From JBBRGK01 sp036741355 (GTDB taxonomy: Bacteria; Chloroflexota; Dehalococcoidia; CAUJGQ01): a stretch of DNA of 25,299 bases. Positions 7,452 to 14,603 of the stretch are shown here, piece by piece. The stretch spans positions 1 to 25,299 of the forward strand of contig DAINSK010000048.1 of assembly GCA_036741355.1 (NCBI GenBank). Direction: 5' to 3'. Positions within the stretch are counted from its first letter, which is position 1. Every line of letters begins with the position of its first letter. The notes beneath the pieces are model-generated. The model saw only the letters and a program-made list of their open reading frames with translations. It searched no databases and was not told where the DNA came from. A program made the position numbers and the translations under genes.

Positions 7452-7480
7452 AGTATAGGTCTGTTTCTAAATAGTGTAAA
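7452..7480 (-). promoter_or_regulatory. Sigma70-type promoter of the four-gene operon, giving a leaderless mRNA
   Basis: On the minus strand TTTACA (7480-7475, 5 of 6 to TTGACA) and TATACT (7457-7452, 5 of 6 to TATAAT) are separated by exactly 17 bases (7458-7474). Only six bases separate the -10 from the GTG at 7445, so transcription should begin at or beside the start codon. There is no Shine-Dalgarno sequence upstream. Confidence 0.7.
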
Positions 7481-7494
7481 GCAATAATTAGAGA
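7464..7494. promoter_or_regulatory. Inverted repeat over the -35 box, candidate operator
   Basis: The arms TTTCTAA (7464-7470) and TTAGAGA (7488-7494) are inverted repeats with 6 of 7 matches. They are separated by 17 bases and centred on the -35 hexamer. A site there would suit autoregulation by the RHH protein encoded just downstream. The arms are short, so this is suggestive only. Confidence 0.3.
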
Positions 7495-7554
7495 GGACCA
7501 TACCTGATAAAGAAATCTATCGCGGGAAGGTTGGATTCCGACTGAGCCTATGAC

Positions 7555-9024
7555 CTACGCAGTCGCACGCTTCGCTCTCGGGCTCTGTTCTGTGGCCAGG
7601 GCTCTAAATGCTTTGCTTACAGCGGTTTCATCACACAAATCGACGGCGCGCGACAAGAATTTTCCATCATTAAGAACGGACATCAGCGCCTCAAGTTGTA
7701 GATAGTCAGAGCCGCGCAATTGCGGGTAGCGTCGGCGATTGTACTCGAGGAACGGGAGAAACTTACCGTTCAGGTCGTGCAGATCCCAACCCATCTCGTT
7801 GTGCATGTAATCTGCATGCTCGCGGTAAATCTGGGTACCAGGGACCGGGGTGAACAGCATTGGGATGATGGACCCGACTGTGTGATGCACGTAGACGATG
7901 CTATCAAGTAAGTCTTCGAGCGCGTCGTCGGGAAGGCCGAACAGGACGAAGGCATTGATTTCCTGCGTTCGCGGCTTGAATCCCGCGCGCACGGCGGAGT
8001 CAAATGCAGCCTCGAACGAAGCGGTACTCGCATGCCGGCGGTTCCAACCCACGTTGGTGTCCCACTTGAGTGCCTCGAACGGAAGGTGGATCTTTTCGAA
8101 GCCGGCGGCCCGCATTGTACGCAGCAGGTCCTCGGTCAGCATGCGCGTCTCGAAGCCTTCCGGGGCGTAGAGATTTAGCCGGTGCCCGCGCTCGATGATG
8201 AGTTCAAGGATGCGCTGCAAATGGCCGCGCAGGGCGAGGGCGTTGTCCTCATAGAAGCCGAAGCGCCGAATCCCGAGCGCCATCTTGTTCTCGATCTCGG
8301 CGAGAACGTCCTCCGGGTCCCGCGGCCGCATTTTGTTTGAGCCATTATTGAGGCTACGGGCTGCACAGTAGTGGCAGTCCCACGGGCACCCGCGCGTTGT
8401 GGTCAGAATTGCGTAGCTCGGAGTTTGCTTGTATAGGCTGAGGTCCGTCCAGCAGTGACTGGCGGCCGACAACTCGCCCTGGAAGATGAGGTCCGCGTCC
8501 TTCAGACTGGTCCGAGCGTGATCTGGAGCCAGAGTCGGGTAGATTCCTCCGACCAGTATTTGAGCTTTCGGAAAGATTTGCCGAGCAAGGATCACTGCAT
8601 CGCGCGTGCTCTCCCACCAGTAGGTCATGACGGAGCCGATCCAGACCTCGTCCGGCGGATCCTCCGTTGCCAGTGCTCTCATCCGTCGTTCTATCTCATC
8701 CCAGCCCGATCCAAAATGCCAGACGGTCCGCGTAATATCGTCACGGACAACGAATTGCCGCTCGCCAACTATCACGCGACGCGTCTTCTTGACGAGGCCC
8801 TTCTGGTCGGTTTCCATCGCATCGATCAGATCGACGTGGTAGCCCTGGCTCTTGAGGTAGGTTGCGATACGCAGCAGTCCTGCCGGCTGGCTCCAGCGAG
8901 CCCAGTACTGGGCGTCATATACCGGCGGGTTCAGCAGCAAGGCACGACGGAAGCCCGACCGGCCGGAGGGCACGCTGAATGTGGGGTCGGAAACGATCGT
9001 GGCTCTCGGTTCAAACATCGTCAT
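7555..9024 (-). CDS. B12-binding-type radical SAM protein (catalytic member of a pair)
   Basis: A 489-residue protein with the cobalamin-binding-plus-radical-SAM layout. The N-terminal Rossmann-like part (about 27-190) begins ALLLNPPVYDAQYWARWSQP and contains LVGGIYPTLAPDHA (157-170). The radical SAM domain carries the cluster motif C213-X3-C217-X2-C220 (CPWDCHYC) after TTTRG, which should bind [4Fe-4S] and S-adenosylmethionine. Later strands include GFYEDNAL and FVLFGLPDD. This class does radical methylation or rearrangement chemistry on diverse substrates; the substrate is not readable. The ATG at 9024 overlaps the stop of the upstream paralogue (ATGA), so the two are translationally coupled. 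It ends 109 bases before the GHKL operon start on the same strand. Confidence 0.88.
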   Translation of the reverse strand: MTMFEPRATIVSDPTFSVPSGRSGFRRALLLNPPVYDAQYWARWSQPAGLLRIATYLKSQGYHVDLIDAMETDQKGLVKKTRRVIVGERQFVVRDDITRTVWHFGSGWDEIERRMRALATEDPPDEVWIGSVMTYWWESTRDAVILARQIFPKAQILVGGIYPTLAPDHARTSLKDADLIFQGELSAASHCWTDLSLYKQTPSYAILTTTRGCPWDCHYCAARSLNNGSNKMRPRDPEDVLAEIENKMALGIRRFGFYEDNALALRGHLQRILELIIERGHRLNLYAPEGFETRMLTEDLLRTMRAAGFEKIHLPFEALKWDTNVGWNRRHASTASFEAAFDSAVRAGFKPRTQEINAFVLFGLPDDALEDLLDSIVYVHHTVGSIIPMLFTPVPGTQIYREHADYMHNEMGWDLHDLNGKFLPFLEYNRRRYPQLRGSDYLQLEALMSVLNDGKFLSRAVDLCDETAVSKAFRALATEQSPRAKRATA

Positions 9025-10394
9025 CGGCGCGCCAGGACCGGAAGCTGGAGACTTCCTTTCACGGCGGGATCGGGATCCCAGGCTTCGCGCGCCAGGCTTG
9101 CGCGGAATAGGCCGGGAACGAATCCCTCCCCGAGGAAATCGAAAGTTCTTGTTCGGTACTTGGCGGTCAATACTGTGCCCAACCCCAGCAGCCCAAGATA
9201 ATCGCGGTAGGTGGCGCCGTTCAGGTGCCGAAAAGGAAACAGCTTGCCGTTCTGTGCCTCCAACGGGATATCAGTGCACTCACGCGGCTCGGGCTGGTAA
9301 GGCCATAGAATGACCGACCCCAAGTAGTGGGCGGTCATTGTTGCTGCCTTCGCTCGCTCCGATAGGCTCTCGCCCGGCTTGCCGATGCATACGGAGCCCA
9401 CCAGGTCATCGGTCCGAGCCCGAAAACCGGCTTCGTGGCACAGTAGAGCGGCTATGCGACACTCGTGAATCCGCCTTTCTGTACCGGATTGATCGCCGAC
9501 GAGTTCCCTGTCGTCAGAAAAACAGGTCTGTTTATACCCGGCGCGCTTCATCAGGCTCGGAAGGTCCGGCTGGGCGACTATGGCGCTCGGCGATATATCA
9601 CCGAGCGCGTATAAACCGATTTTCAGGCCACGCTCGATGATCCCTTCCAGGATGCGACGGTAGAGCACGAGATGTACCGCAGCCGCGCCGTGCTCAGCGA
9701 ATGCGAAGTGCTGAACTGCTCTTCGGCGCGCACGCCGCTCAATCTCGTCCAGAATATCCTCGGCTGCGCGCCGACCACGATCCAACGTGATATATGCGTG
9801 CCCGGATTGGTTGGGGTAAAGGTCATACGCAAGAGGCGACTGGCAGTCTGCTACCGGGGGTTCGAAACCTACATCGTCCGCCCCCGCGTTAGCTTTGGCG
9901 TGGTCGGTCGCGAGGGCCGGATAGGTACCGACTAGTGTCACGCGCGAATGCGGGTAGACCAGCCGGGCAACTTCGATTGCTTCTCTTGCACCCTCCCACC
10001 AAAATGTGGCGAAGCACTCCACGAAAATACGGTCTGGAGACCATCCCATGCTCCTAAGCGCCTGCAAGCGATTCTCAATTTCCCGCTTGCTTACCCCAAA
10101 ACGCCACTTGTTGGAGGGTTGGTTGTCGATCTTTAGGACCGCGACTCGTTCACGCCGCAGGCGTTCATCGCGGGGATGATGCATGGCGTCAATAAGTACG
10201 ACATCCGCGTCTTCCTTCTCTCTTAGCGTCGCCCCTAGTTGCAGCAACTGCACTGGTTGCTGCCACTTCGCCCACGGCAACCGGATGTCGTAAACGGCTG
10301 GGTTCAGGAGGAGGACTCTTGGACCGCTGGCCCGCGCAGGAGTTGGTGCTTCGTCTGCGGTAGCGATCCGAAGGATCGACGTCGTAGCCTGCAT
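9021..10394 (-). CDS. Radical SAM paralogue lacking the Fe-S cysteines (pseudoenzyme partner)
   Basis: A 457-residue paralogue of the downstream radical SAM protein. They share LLLNP.VYD near residue 28, the W.KWQQP segment, ATFWWEGAREAIEVAR (129-144) and LVGTYPALATDHA (154-166). Where the partner reads TTTRG then CX3CX2C and about 20 further residues, this protein goes straight from YITLDRG (201-207) to RRAAEDILDEIER. The cluster-binding segment is cleanly missing and no CX3CX2C exists elsewhere. Downstream landmarks (R.ILE.IIERG, then the C-terminal FPF/Y.DYL region) stay aligned, so it is not a random fragment. A structural or substrate-presenting partner of the active enzyme is likely. 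The start ATG at 10394 has GGAGG 4 bases upstream. It overlaps the next gene by 4 bases. Confidence 0.83.
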   Translation of the reverse strand: MQATTSILRIATADEAPTPARASGPRVLLLNPAVYDIRLPWAKWQQPVQLLQLGATLREKEDADVVLIDAMHHPRDERLRRERVAVLKIDNQPSNKWRFGVSKREIENRLQALRSMGWSPDRIFVECFATFWWEGAREAIEVARLVYPHSRVTLVGTYPALATDHAKANAGADDVGFEPPVADCQSPLAYDLYPNQSGHAYITLDRGRRAAEDILDEIERRARRRAVQHFAFAEHGAAAVHLVLYRRILEGIIERGLKIGLYALGDISPSAIVAQPDLPSLMKRAGYKQTCFSDDRELVGDQSGTERRIHECRIAALLCHEAGFRARTDDLVGSVCIGKPGESLSERAKAATMTAHYLGSVILWPYQPEPRECTDIPLEAQNGKLFPFRHLNGATYRDYLGLLGLGTVLTAKYRTRTFDFLGEGFVPGLFRASLAREAWDPDPAVKGSLQLPVLARR

Positions 10395-10479
10395 CCAGCC
10401 TCCGATCTTATGATGAGGAGCCTAGGCAGTTTATCTATTCCAAGCCTAGCATACGGAGATCCTGCCGAGATTGCTATCC

Positions 10480-10674
10480 CTAGGTGGACACATCGGCTGA
10501 CCAGGCCATGGCGGTTGAAGGAGGAGCAATTTGGCGCCGGATTGCCCTGCTGTGCAAGGGTTGTGGCCTGGCAAACCGCCTAGCAACCGACCGACGGTCT
10601 AGGTAGGCTACTAAAACTTCCAGCGCGCCGCCGTGCCGTGGAACTTTGCCTTGCTTTTCGGCGTCGCCGGTCAT
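10480..10674 (-). CDS. Small hypothetical protein (64 aa) upstream of the radical SAM pair
   Basis: From the ATG at 10674, GAGGAG (10688-10683) lies 8 bases upstream, a near-ideal ribosome binding site. The 64-residue product begins MTGDAEKQGKVPRHGGALEV, has no Cys and becomes Arg- and Pro-rich in its second half. It lies 62 bases after the molybdoenzyme stop and 85 bases before the radical SAM paralogue, all on the same strand. It could be a peptide substrate, a small regulatory protein, or a chance ORF; the second half looks less protein-like than the first. This ORF is the only content found in the 342-base stretch 10395-10736. Confidence 0.42.
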   Translation of the reverse strand: MTGDAEKQGKVPRHGGALEVLVAYLDRRSVARRFARPQPLHSRAIRRQIAPPSTAMAWSADVST

Positions 10675-10736
10675 GTGGGTCACTCCTCGCGGCCGCGGAA
10701 GTATCACATGTGCCCATTTGGGGACCGGTCAGCCTG

Positions 10737-12803
10737 CTATGCCCGGCTCACCTCAATCCGCGCTTCGTAAGCCGCGGCGCCGCCGGGAAAGACTTTGGCG
10801 GCCGCGTCGGTAACCGTCCGTCCGCCGCTGGTGAGGTCGTTGATGCCGCGCCAGCCGTCGTGCATCCACACGACGCCCGGCTGCGCTTTGTCGGTCACCA
10901 GGGCCTTCGCCTCCATCTCTCCGCGGTCGTTGTGCAGGCGGATGCGGTCGCCATCGGCCAGGCCCCGGGCGGCGGCATCGGTTGGATGGATCCACAGTCG
11001 CGGCTCCGGGTCGGCCTTTGCCAGGGAAGGCAGCGCCCGGCCGCTGTCGTAAAAGCTGTGGAAGTGGGTGAGGGTGCGACCCTGGCGGAAGAGCAGTGGA
11101 TACCGCTTAGCGCGTTCGGGCGCGCGACGAGCGTCTTCCGACGGGGGATCGTACACCGGCAGAGCGGGCAGCCCCAATTGCACCGCTTTTTCTGAGTAGA
11201 ACTCGACTTTGCCAGATGGCGTGGGGAAACGCAGGTCTGGGTGCGCGAAGTGCGAAATAGCCAGAGGCTGCGCCCCACCCTGGGCGCGCAGTTGGTCGGG
11301 CGTCACGTGGCCTGTTGCCGGATGGTCGAACACCTCGGTGAGCAGCGCATCAGTGTCCGGCCAGGGATAGAAGTCCTCCAACCCAACCCGCTGGGCGAGC
11401 TCGTTCAGCACCCAGGATGCCGTCTTCGACTCCCCGCGGGGCGAGATCGCCTGGTCCATCAGGTAAAGGTGAGTCGGGGTCGTTTTGAAGCCCGTCTCCT
11501 CGAGCCAGGAAGTGCCCGGCAGCACCACGTCGGCGCACTCGCGCGCCGTGTCGTTCATGAACAGGTCAAACGAGACGACGCAGTCCATCTTCTCCATCGC
11601 CCGCTTCAGGCGCGCCGTGTCGGCGAAACAGGAAAGCATATTGGTGCCGAACAGGAGCAGCACCTTGACCCGGCCGGCTTCGAGCTCGTTGAGAATGGTG
11701 CTCATTTCGCTGATCGTGTAATCGCCCGGAGGCCTGCGGTCGTCGGCGGCGACGGTGTTCATCCCCTGGCCGCTGGATTGGGCGCCGTGGCGCGGTCCGA
11801 AACCGCCGCCTGGATGGCCGAGCGCGCCGGTCAGCGCCGGCAGACAGGCGACTGCCCTGCCGGCCTGCCAGCCGTTGCTGTTCTTGTGCATCGACGATCC
11901 GCCGAGCAGGATCATGCTTTGCTTCGTGGCTGCGTAACCGCGGGCCAGATCGCGAATGACGCCCGCGGGAATGCCTGTTTCTGCCGCAGCCCATTCGGGC
12001 GTGTGCTGCTCGATGTGCCCGGCCAGGGCATCAAATCCCTCGGTGTGTTCCCCGACGAATTCGCGGTCATACAGGTTCTCTTCGACGATGACGTGGATCA
12101 TCGCAAGGGCGAGCGCGGCGTCGGTTCCGGGTCGAATCAGATAGCGTTCGTCGGCCTGGTCGAACGCCTCGGTATGGCGAACGTCGATCGCGATCACGTG
12201 TGTGCCGCGGCGCTTCGCTTCAATGATGTAGGGCGCCGTGCCCGGCTGGCTGGCAAGGTTCGCACCCCAGAGCAGGATAAGCTCAGCGTTGGCGCCCATG
12301 TCTTGCTTCGTGCTGACCTGCAACGGTCCGGTGAGTGAGATGCCGAAGCCGCCGACTCCCCAGCAAACGATGCTCGGGTTCCACCACTGGTAGCCGCCGA
12401 TGTTGGTGAAGCGCTGTGCAATTTGGCGGTGGACGTTATTGGCGATCAGTCCGTGTGAATGCCAGAGCGCGACGCTCTCCGGTCCCGCTATGCGGATTGC
12501 GTCCGCAACATGGTCGAGGGCGACATCCCAAGGAACGTCGCGCCACGCTTCTGACCCTCGTTCGGTCCGCATGCGGGGATGAAGGATCCGCAGCGGGTTG
12601 TCCGGGATTTCGATCGTTGCCTGGCCCCGTATGCACAAGAAGCCACGGCTGTCCGGGTTATCCTTATCGCCCCGGATGCTGACCACGCGGTCGTCTTCGA
12701 CCTCCACCACCATGCCGCAGTAGGTCGGGTTGCAGTTCATCGGACACATCGTGCGCAGGCTGCGCCGGCCGGTGCCGGTAGCGGGTTCGATCAACGCGGT
12801 CAT
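10737..12803 (-). CDS. Molybdopterin oxidoreductase (DMSO reductase superfamily) with [4Fe-4S] site
   Basis: A 688-residue cytoplasmic-type molybdenum or tungsten bis-MGD oxidoreductase. The N-terminal Fe-S ligands are C20, C24, C29 and C57 (CX3CX4CX27C, in CPMNCNPTYC and GFLCIRG). C147 in WNPSIVCWG is the likely metal ligand. LLLWGANLASQPG, LGGSSMHKNSNGW (about 299-311) and the C-terminal molydopterin-binding domain (from about 590, LWIHPTDAAARGLADGDRIRLHN) follow in the usual order. No Tat signal is present. The start ATG at 12803 is preceded by GGAGAGG about 5 bases away. No electron-transfer subunit lies beside it, so the substrate (formate, thiosulfate/polysulfide or an organic compound) is open. 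It is divergent from the crotonase gene across 106 bases. Confidence 0.92.
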   Translation of the reverse strand: MTALIEPATGTGRRSLRTMCPMNCNPTYCGMVVEVEDDRVVSIRGDKDNPDSRGFLCIRGQATIEIPDNPLRILHPRMRTERGSEAWRDVPWDVALDHVADAIRIAGPESVALWHSHGLIANNVHRQIAQRFTNIGGYQWWNPSIVCWGVGGFGISLTGPLQVSTKQDMGANAELILLWGANLASQPGTAPYIIEAKRRGTHVIAIDVRHTEAFDQADERYLIRPGTDAALALAMIHVIVEENLYDREFVGEHTEGFDALAGHIEQHTPEWAAAETGIPAGVIRDLARGYAATKQSMILLGGSSMHKNSNGWQAGRAVACLPALTGALGHPGGGFGPRHGAQSSGQGMNTVAADDRRPPGDYTISEMSTILNELEAGRVKVLLLFGTNMLSCFADTARLKRAMEKMDCVVSFDLFMNDTARECADVVLPGTSWLEETGFKTTPTHLYLMDQAISPRGESKTASWVLNELAQRVGLEDFYPWPDTDALLTEVFDHPATGHVTPDQLRAQGGAQPLAISHFAHPDLRFPTPSGKVEFYSEKAVQLGLPALPVYDPPSEDARRAPERAKRYPLLFRQGRTLTHFHSFYDSGRALPSLAKADPEPRLWIHPTDAAARGLADGDRIRLHNDRGEMEAKALVTDKAQPGVVWMHDGWRGINDLTSGGRTVTDAAAKVFPGGAAAYEARIEVSRA

Positions 12804-12909
12804 TGCACCTCTCCGGGACGATTACTGTGTAGGTATGACGATGATAGCACCGTGCCCGTGCCCTGAGTGCGGAGTAGCATGCAGGCATCAGAGCGTGGGA
12901 GGTATCGAC

Positions 12910-13734
12910 GTGGACTACAGCCGTTATCAGCACCTCACGATCGACGTAAACGACGGCGTCGCCCTGGTGACGATGAACCGGCCAGAGTTCTACAACGCCA
13001 CCAACAACCGCATGCACTGGGAGTTAACCCAGATCTGGCCGGATATCGACCGCGATCCCGACGTACGCATCGCCGTGGTGACGGGGGCGGGCGATGCAGC
13101 CTTTTCCGCGGGAGGCGACCTTACCGACCTCGAGGAGCGCGACGAGCTGCCTGCCGAGGAGCGTTTCGAGCGGATCGTGGCGCTCGCAAAGGAGGCGAGC
13201 GAGATCGTCTACACGATCATCAACTGCGACAAGCCGATCATCTCGGCGATCAACGGCGTTGCAGTCGGAGCGGGGCTGGCGGTCGGGCTGATGGCGGACA
13301 TCTCGATCATCGCCGAGGACGCGCGCCTGACCGACGGCCACGTGCGGCTCGGAGTTGCCGCCGGCGACCACGCCTGCATGATCTGGCCGTTGCTTTGCGG
13401 CATGGCCAAGGCGAAGTACTACCTGCTCACCTGCGACTTCCTCGACGGTCGGGAGGCCGAGCGTATCGGCCTGGTCAGCAAAGCCGTGCCACGCCCGGAG
13501 GTACTCACCACCGCGATGGACATCGCCCACCGCCTGGCAGCGGGTCCGCAGCCCGCGCTGCGCTTCACCAAGCGGGCGTTGAACCAGTGGCTGCGTCTCG
13601 GCGGCATCACCTCATTTGACTACTCCCTGATGGCAGAGATGATGGGCTTCTTCGGCGGTGACGTTGCCGCGGGCATCAAAGGCATCCGCGAAAAGCGCCC
13701 GCCGGAGTATCCGTCGGCGCGGTGGGGGCAGTAG
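12910..13734 (+). CDS. Enoyl-CoA hydratase/isomerase (crotonase) family protein
   Basis: A 274-residue crotonase-fold protein acting on acyl-CoA thioesters. The oxyanion-hole segments are AFSAGGDL (64-71) and NGVAVGAGLAVGL (115-127). The usual second catalytic Glu region reads VRLGVAAGDHACMIWPLL, with Asp (D153) where hydratases tend to have Gly-Gly/Glu, so isomerase, hydrolase or dehydratase activity is possible. GTG at 12910 is chosen as start because GGGAGG (12897-12902) lies 7 bases upstream and the protein then begins just before the first strand. The frame is open further upstream (ATG at 12836), but that adds a Cys/Pro-rich stretch unlike the family. The stop codon falls inside a heptamer repeat array. 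Confidence 0.9.
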   Translation: MDYSRYQHLTIDVNDGVALVTMNRPEFYNATNNRMHWELTQIWPDIDRDPDVRIAVVTGAGDAAFSAGGDLTDLEERDELPAEERFERIVALAKEASEIVYTIINCDKPIISAINGVAVGAGLAVGLMADISIIAEDARLTDGHVRLGVAAGDHACMIWPLLCGMAKAKYYLLTCDFLDGREAERIGLVSKAVPRPEVLTTAMDIAHRLAAGPQPALRFTKRALNQWLRLGGITSFDYSLMAEMMGFFGGDVAAGIKGIREKRPPEYPSARWGQ

Positions 13735-13754
13735 GCAGTAGGCAGTAGGCAGTC
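13727..13754 (+). repeat. Heptamer array (GGCAGTA)3-GGCAGTC on the crotonase stop codon
   Basis: Four head-to-tail 7-base units at 13727, 13734, 13741 and 13748. The TAG stop of the crotonase gene (13732-13734) lies in the first unit. A related array in inverted orientation lies at 14604-14631, and a short copy spans the stop of the gene ending at 18627. Confidence 0.9.
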
Positions 13755-13817
13755 GTCGGGAATAGCCGGGGAACTCGTGCCCCTGGGCGGGAATCTCTGG
13801 CTCTATTGGTTGCTCAT

Positions 13818-14096
13818 TTACGGCAGCGTTATGGCACCGTCGAGCGCTGCCGGAAGGTCGAGACCGAAGTGGCGCCGGAGCGCCTCGCGCACCTGGGCGC
13901 GGATGGCAGGATCCGTGACGTAGTGAATGCGGTCGCCGGTTCGGCGGACCATGGCCCTTGCCCGTGTGAGCGAGACGGTCCGGACCTGATGGCAGAGGAT
14001 CACGCCCGGCTTCGTCTGACCAGCTTCGCCACCGGGAATTGGCACGTCGAGGTCCACGACCAGCACCGCTCATCCAAGTGGCGGTGGAGCTGTCAT
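13818..14096 (-). pseudogene. Decayed MazF/PemK-type toxin
   Basis: The coupled ATG at 14096 overlaps the antitoxin stop (ATGA) and reads eight codons, MTAPPPLG, before an in-frame TGA at 14072-14070. The frame then continues from GTG at 14066 for 82 residues. VVDLDVPIPGGEAGQTKPGV matches the first strands and the R/K-P-(A/G)-V motif of MazF. It then jumps to CHQVRTVSLTRAR, the late 'DQVR..D..R' motif. The middle of the roughly 110-residue fold (strands between these motifs) is missing, then a normal C-terminal helix ends FGLDLP. A premature stop together with an internal deletion makes an active mRNA interferase unlikely. Initiation at GTG 14066 (GGA 6 bases upstream) remains possible. Confidence 0.65.
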
Positions 14097-14353
14097 GCAT
14101 CCCAGGCTTCGTCGTCGTTCGCGGCGAACTCATTATCTAGCGCTTTGGCTTCTGCCTGGAACGCGGCATCGACCGCAGCCTCGTGCCATAGTCGCGTATC
14201 GTCGACATCGCGGAGACGCCGTGCAAGCTCCATAACGGCCTGCTCGACCAGCGCATCCTGGCTCGGTGCTGCATGCTGCTCCTCGATGAGCCGCTTGACA
14301 GTCGTGACGACATCAGCGGATATGTTGTAGGTTCGCTTCGTCTTCATAGTCAC
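14093..14353 (-). CDS. RHH-type antitoxin of the MazF-like pair
   Basis: An 86-residue protein (84 if the ATG at 14347 is used). It opens KTKRTYNISADVVTTVKRLI, a CopG/MetJ-type ribbon-helix-helix strand and helix, followed by QDALVEQAVMELARRLRD. Its acidic C-terminal tail (from about residue 53, with AEAKALDNEFAANDDEAWDA) would wrap the toxin in an intact system. Its stop overlaps the ATG of the decayed toxin by 4 bases, the usual antitoxin-first order. The -10-like TATAGT is five bases before the GTG, so a leaderless message is likely. The antitoxin looks intact although its toxin is degraded, which fits an orphaned or resistance-conferring antitoxin. Confidence 0.8.
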   Translation of the reverse strand: MTMKTKRTYNISADVVTTVKRLIEEQHAAPSQDALVEQAVMELARRLRDVDDTRLWHEAAVDAAFQAEAKALDNEFAANDDEAWDA

Positions 14354-14358
14354 GTACG

Positions 14359-14387
14359 ACTATAGAGGTGAATCTCCCGGTGGTTAA
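14359..14387 (-). promoter_or_regulatory. Candidate promoter of the antitoxin gene
   Basis: On the minus strand TTAACC (14387-14382, 4 of 6 to TTGACA) and TATAGT (14364-14359, 5 of 6 to TATAAT) are separated by 17 bases. The GTG at 14353 is only five bases beyond the -10, the same geometry as the promoter at 7452-7480. No Shine-Dalgarno sequence is seen before either possible start. Confidence 0.5.
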
Positions 14388-14522
14388 AACCGCGGGCTTG
14401 TACAACGAAACCGGCCTGCGCCGGTTGGGGAGTCCGCGTAGGCGGACCTGGTTGCATGAGCCTGCGATCTCGGTCGCCGGCGGCGGTGGGTCGTCACCGG
14501 TAGTGCCTGCCCAGCCCGAGAT
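14376..14522. other. Hairpin-rich non-coding element
   Basis: The 310-base gene-free stretch 14354-14663 holds several perfect inverted repeats in tandem. CCCG..GGTT-AA-AACC.CGGG spans 14376-14396. AACCGGC-CTGC-GCCGGTT spans 14409-14426. GTCCGC-GTAG-GCGGAC spans 14432-14447. A long-range pair ATCTCGG (14467-14473) with CCGAGAT (14516-14522) encloses a CGGTG/CACCG hairpin. No U-run follows, so it is not a simple terminator. It could be a structured RNA or a dispersed repeat; the strand cannot be decided. Confidence 0.55.
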
Positions 14523-14603
14523 ACGCGTGGCCTCCGCGCTATAGTTGATCCGACACCTCAGCCGCCGGACCTGGCAAGATCACACCCACGGAGTAGACCC
14601 ACG

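Noticed and set aside
11241..12338. 365-residue plus-strand ORF opposite the molybdoenzyme
   Set aside because: It is a high-G+C shadow ORF: no motif, no ribosome binding site, and the opposite strand has full family motifs.
12836..12909. Longer crotonase N-terminus from ATG 12836
   Set aside because: It adds a Cys/Pro-rich stretch unlike crotonases, and GTG 12910 has a much better ribosome binding site.
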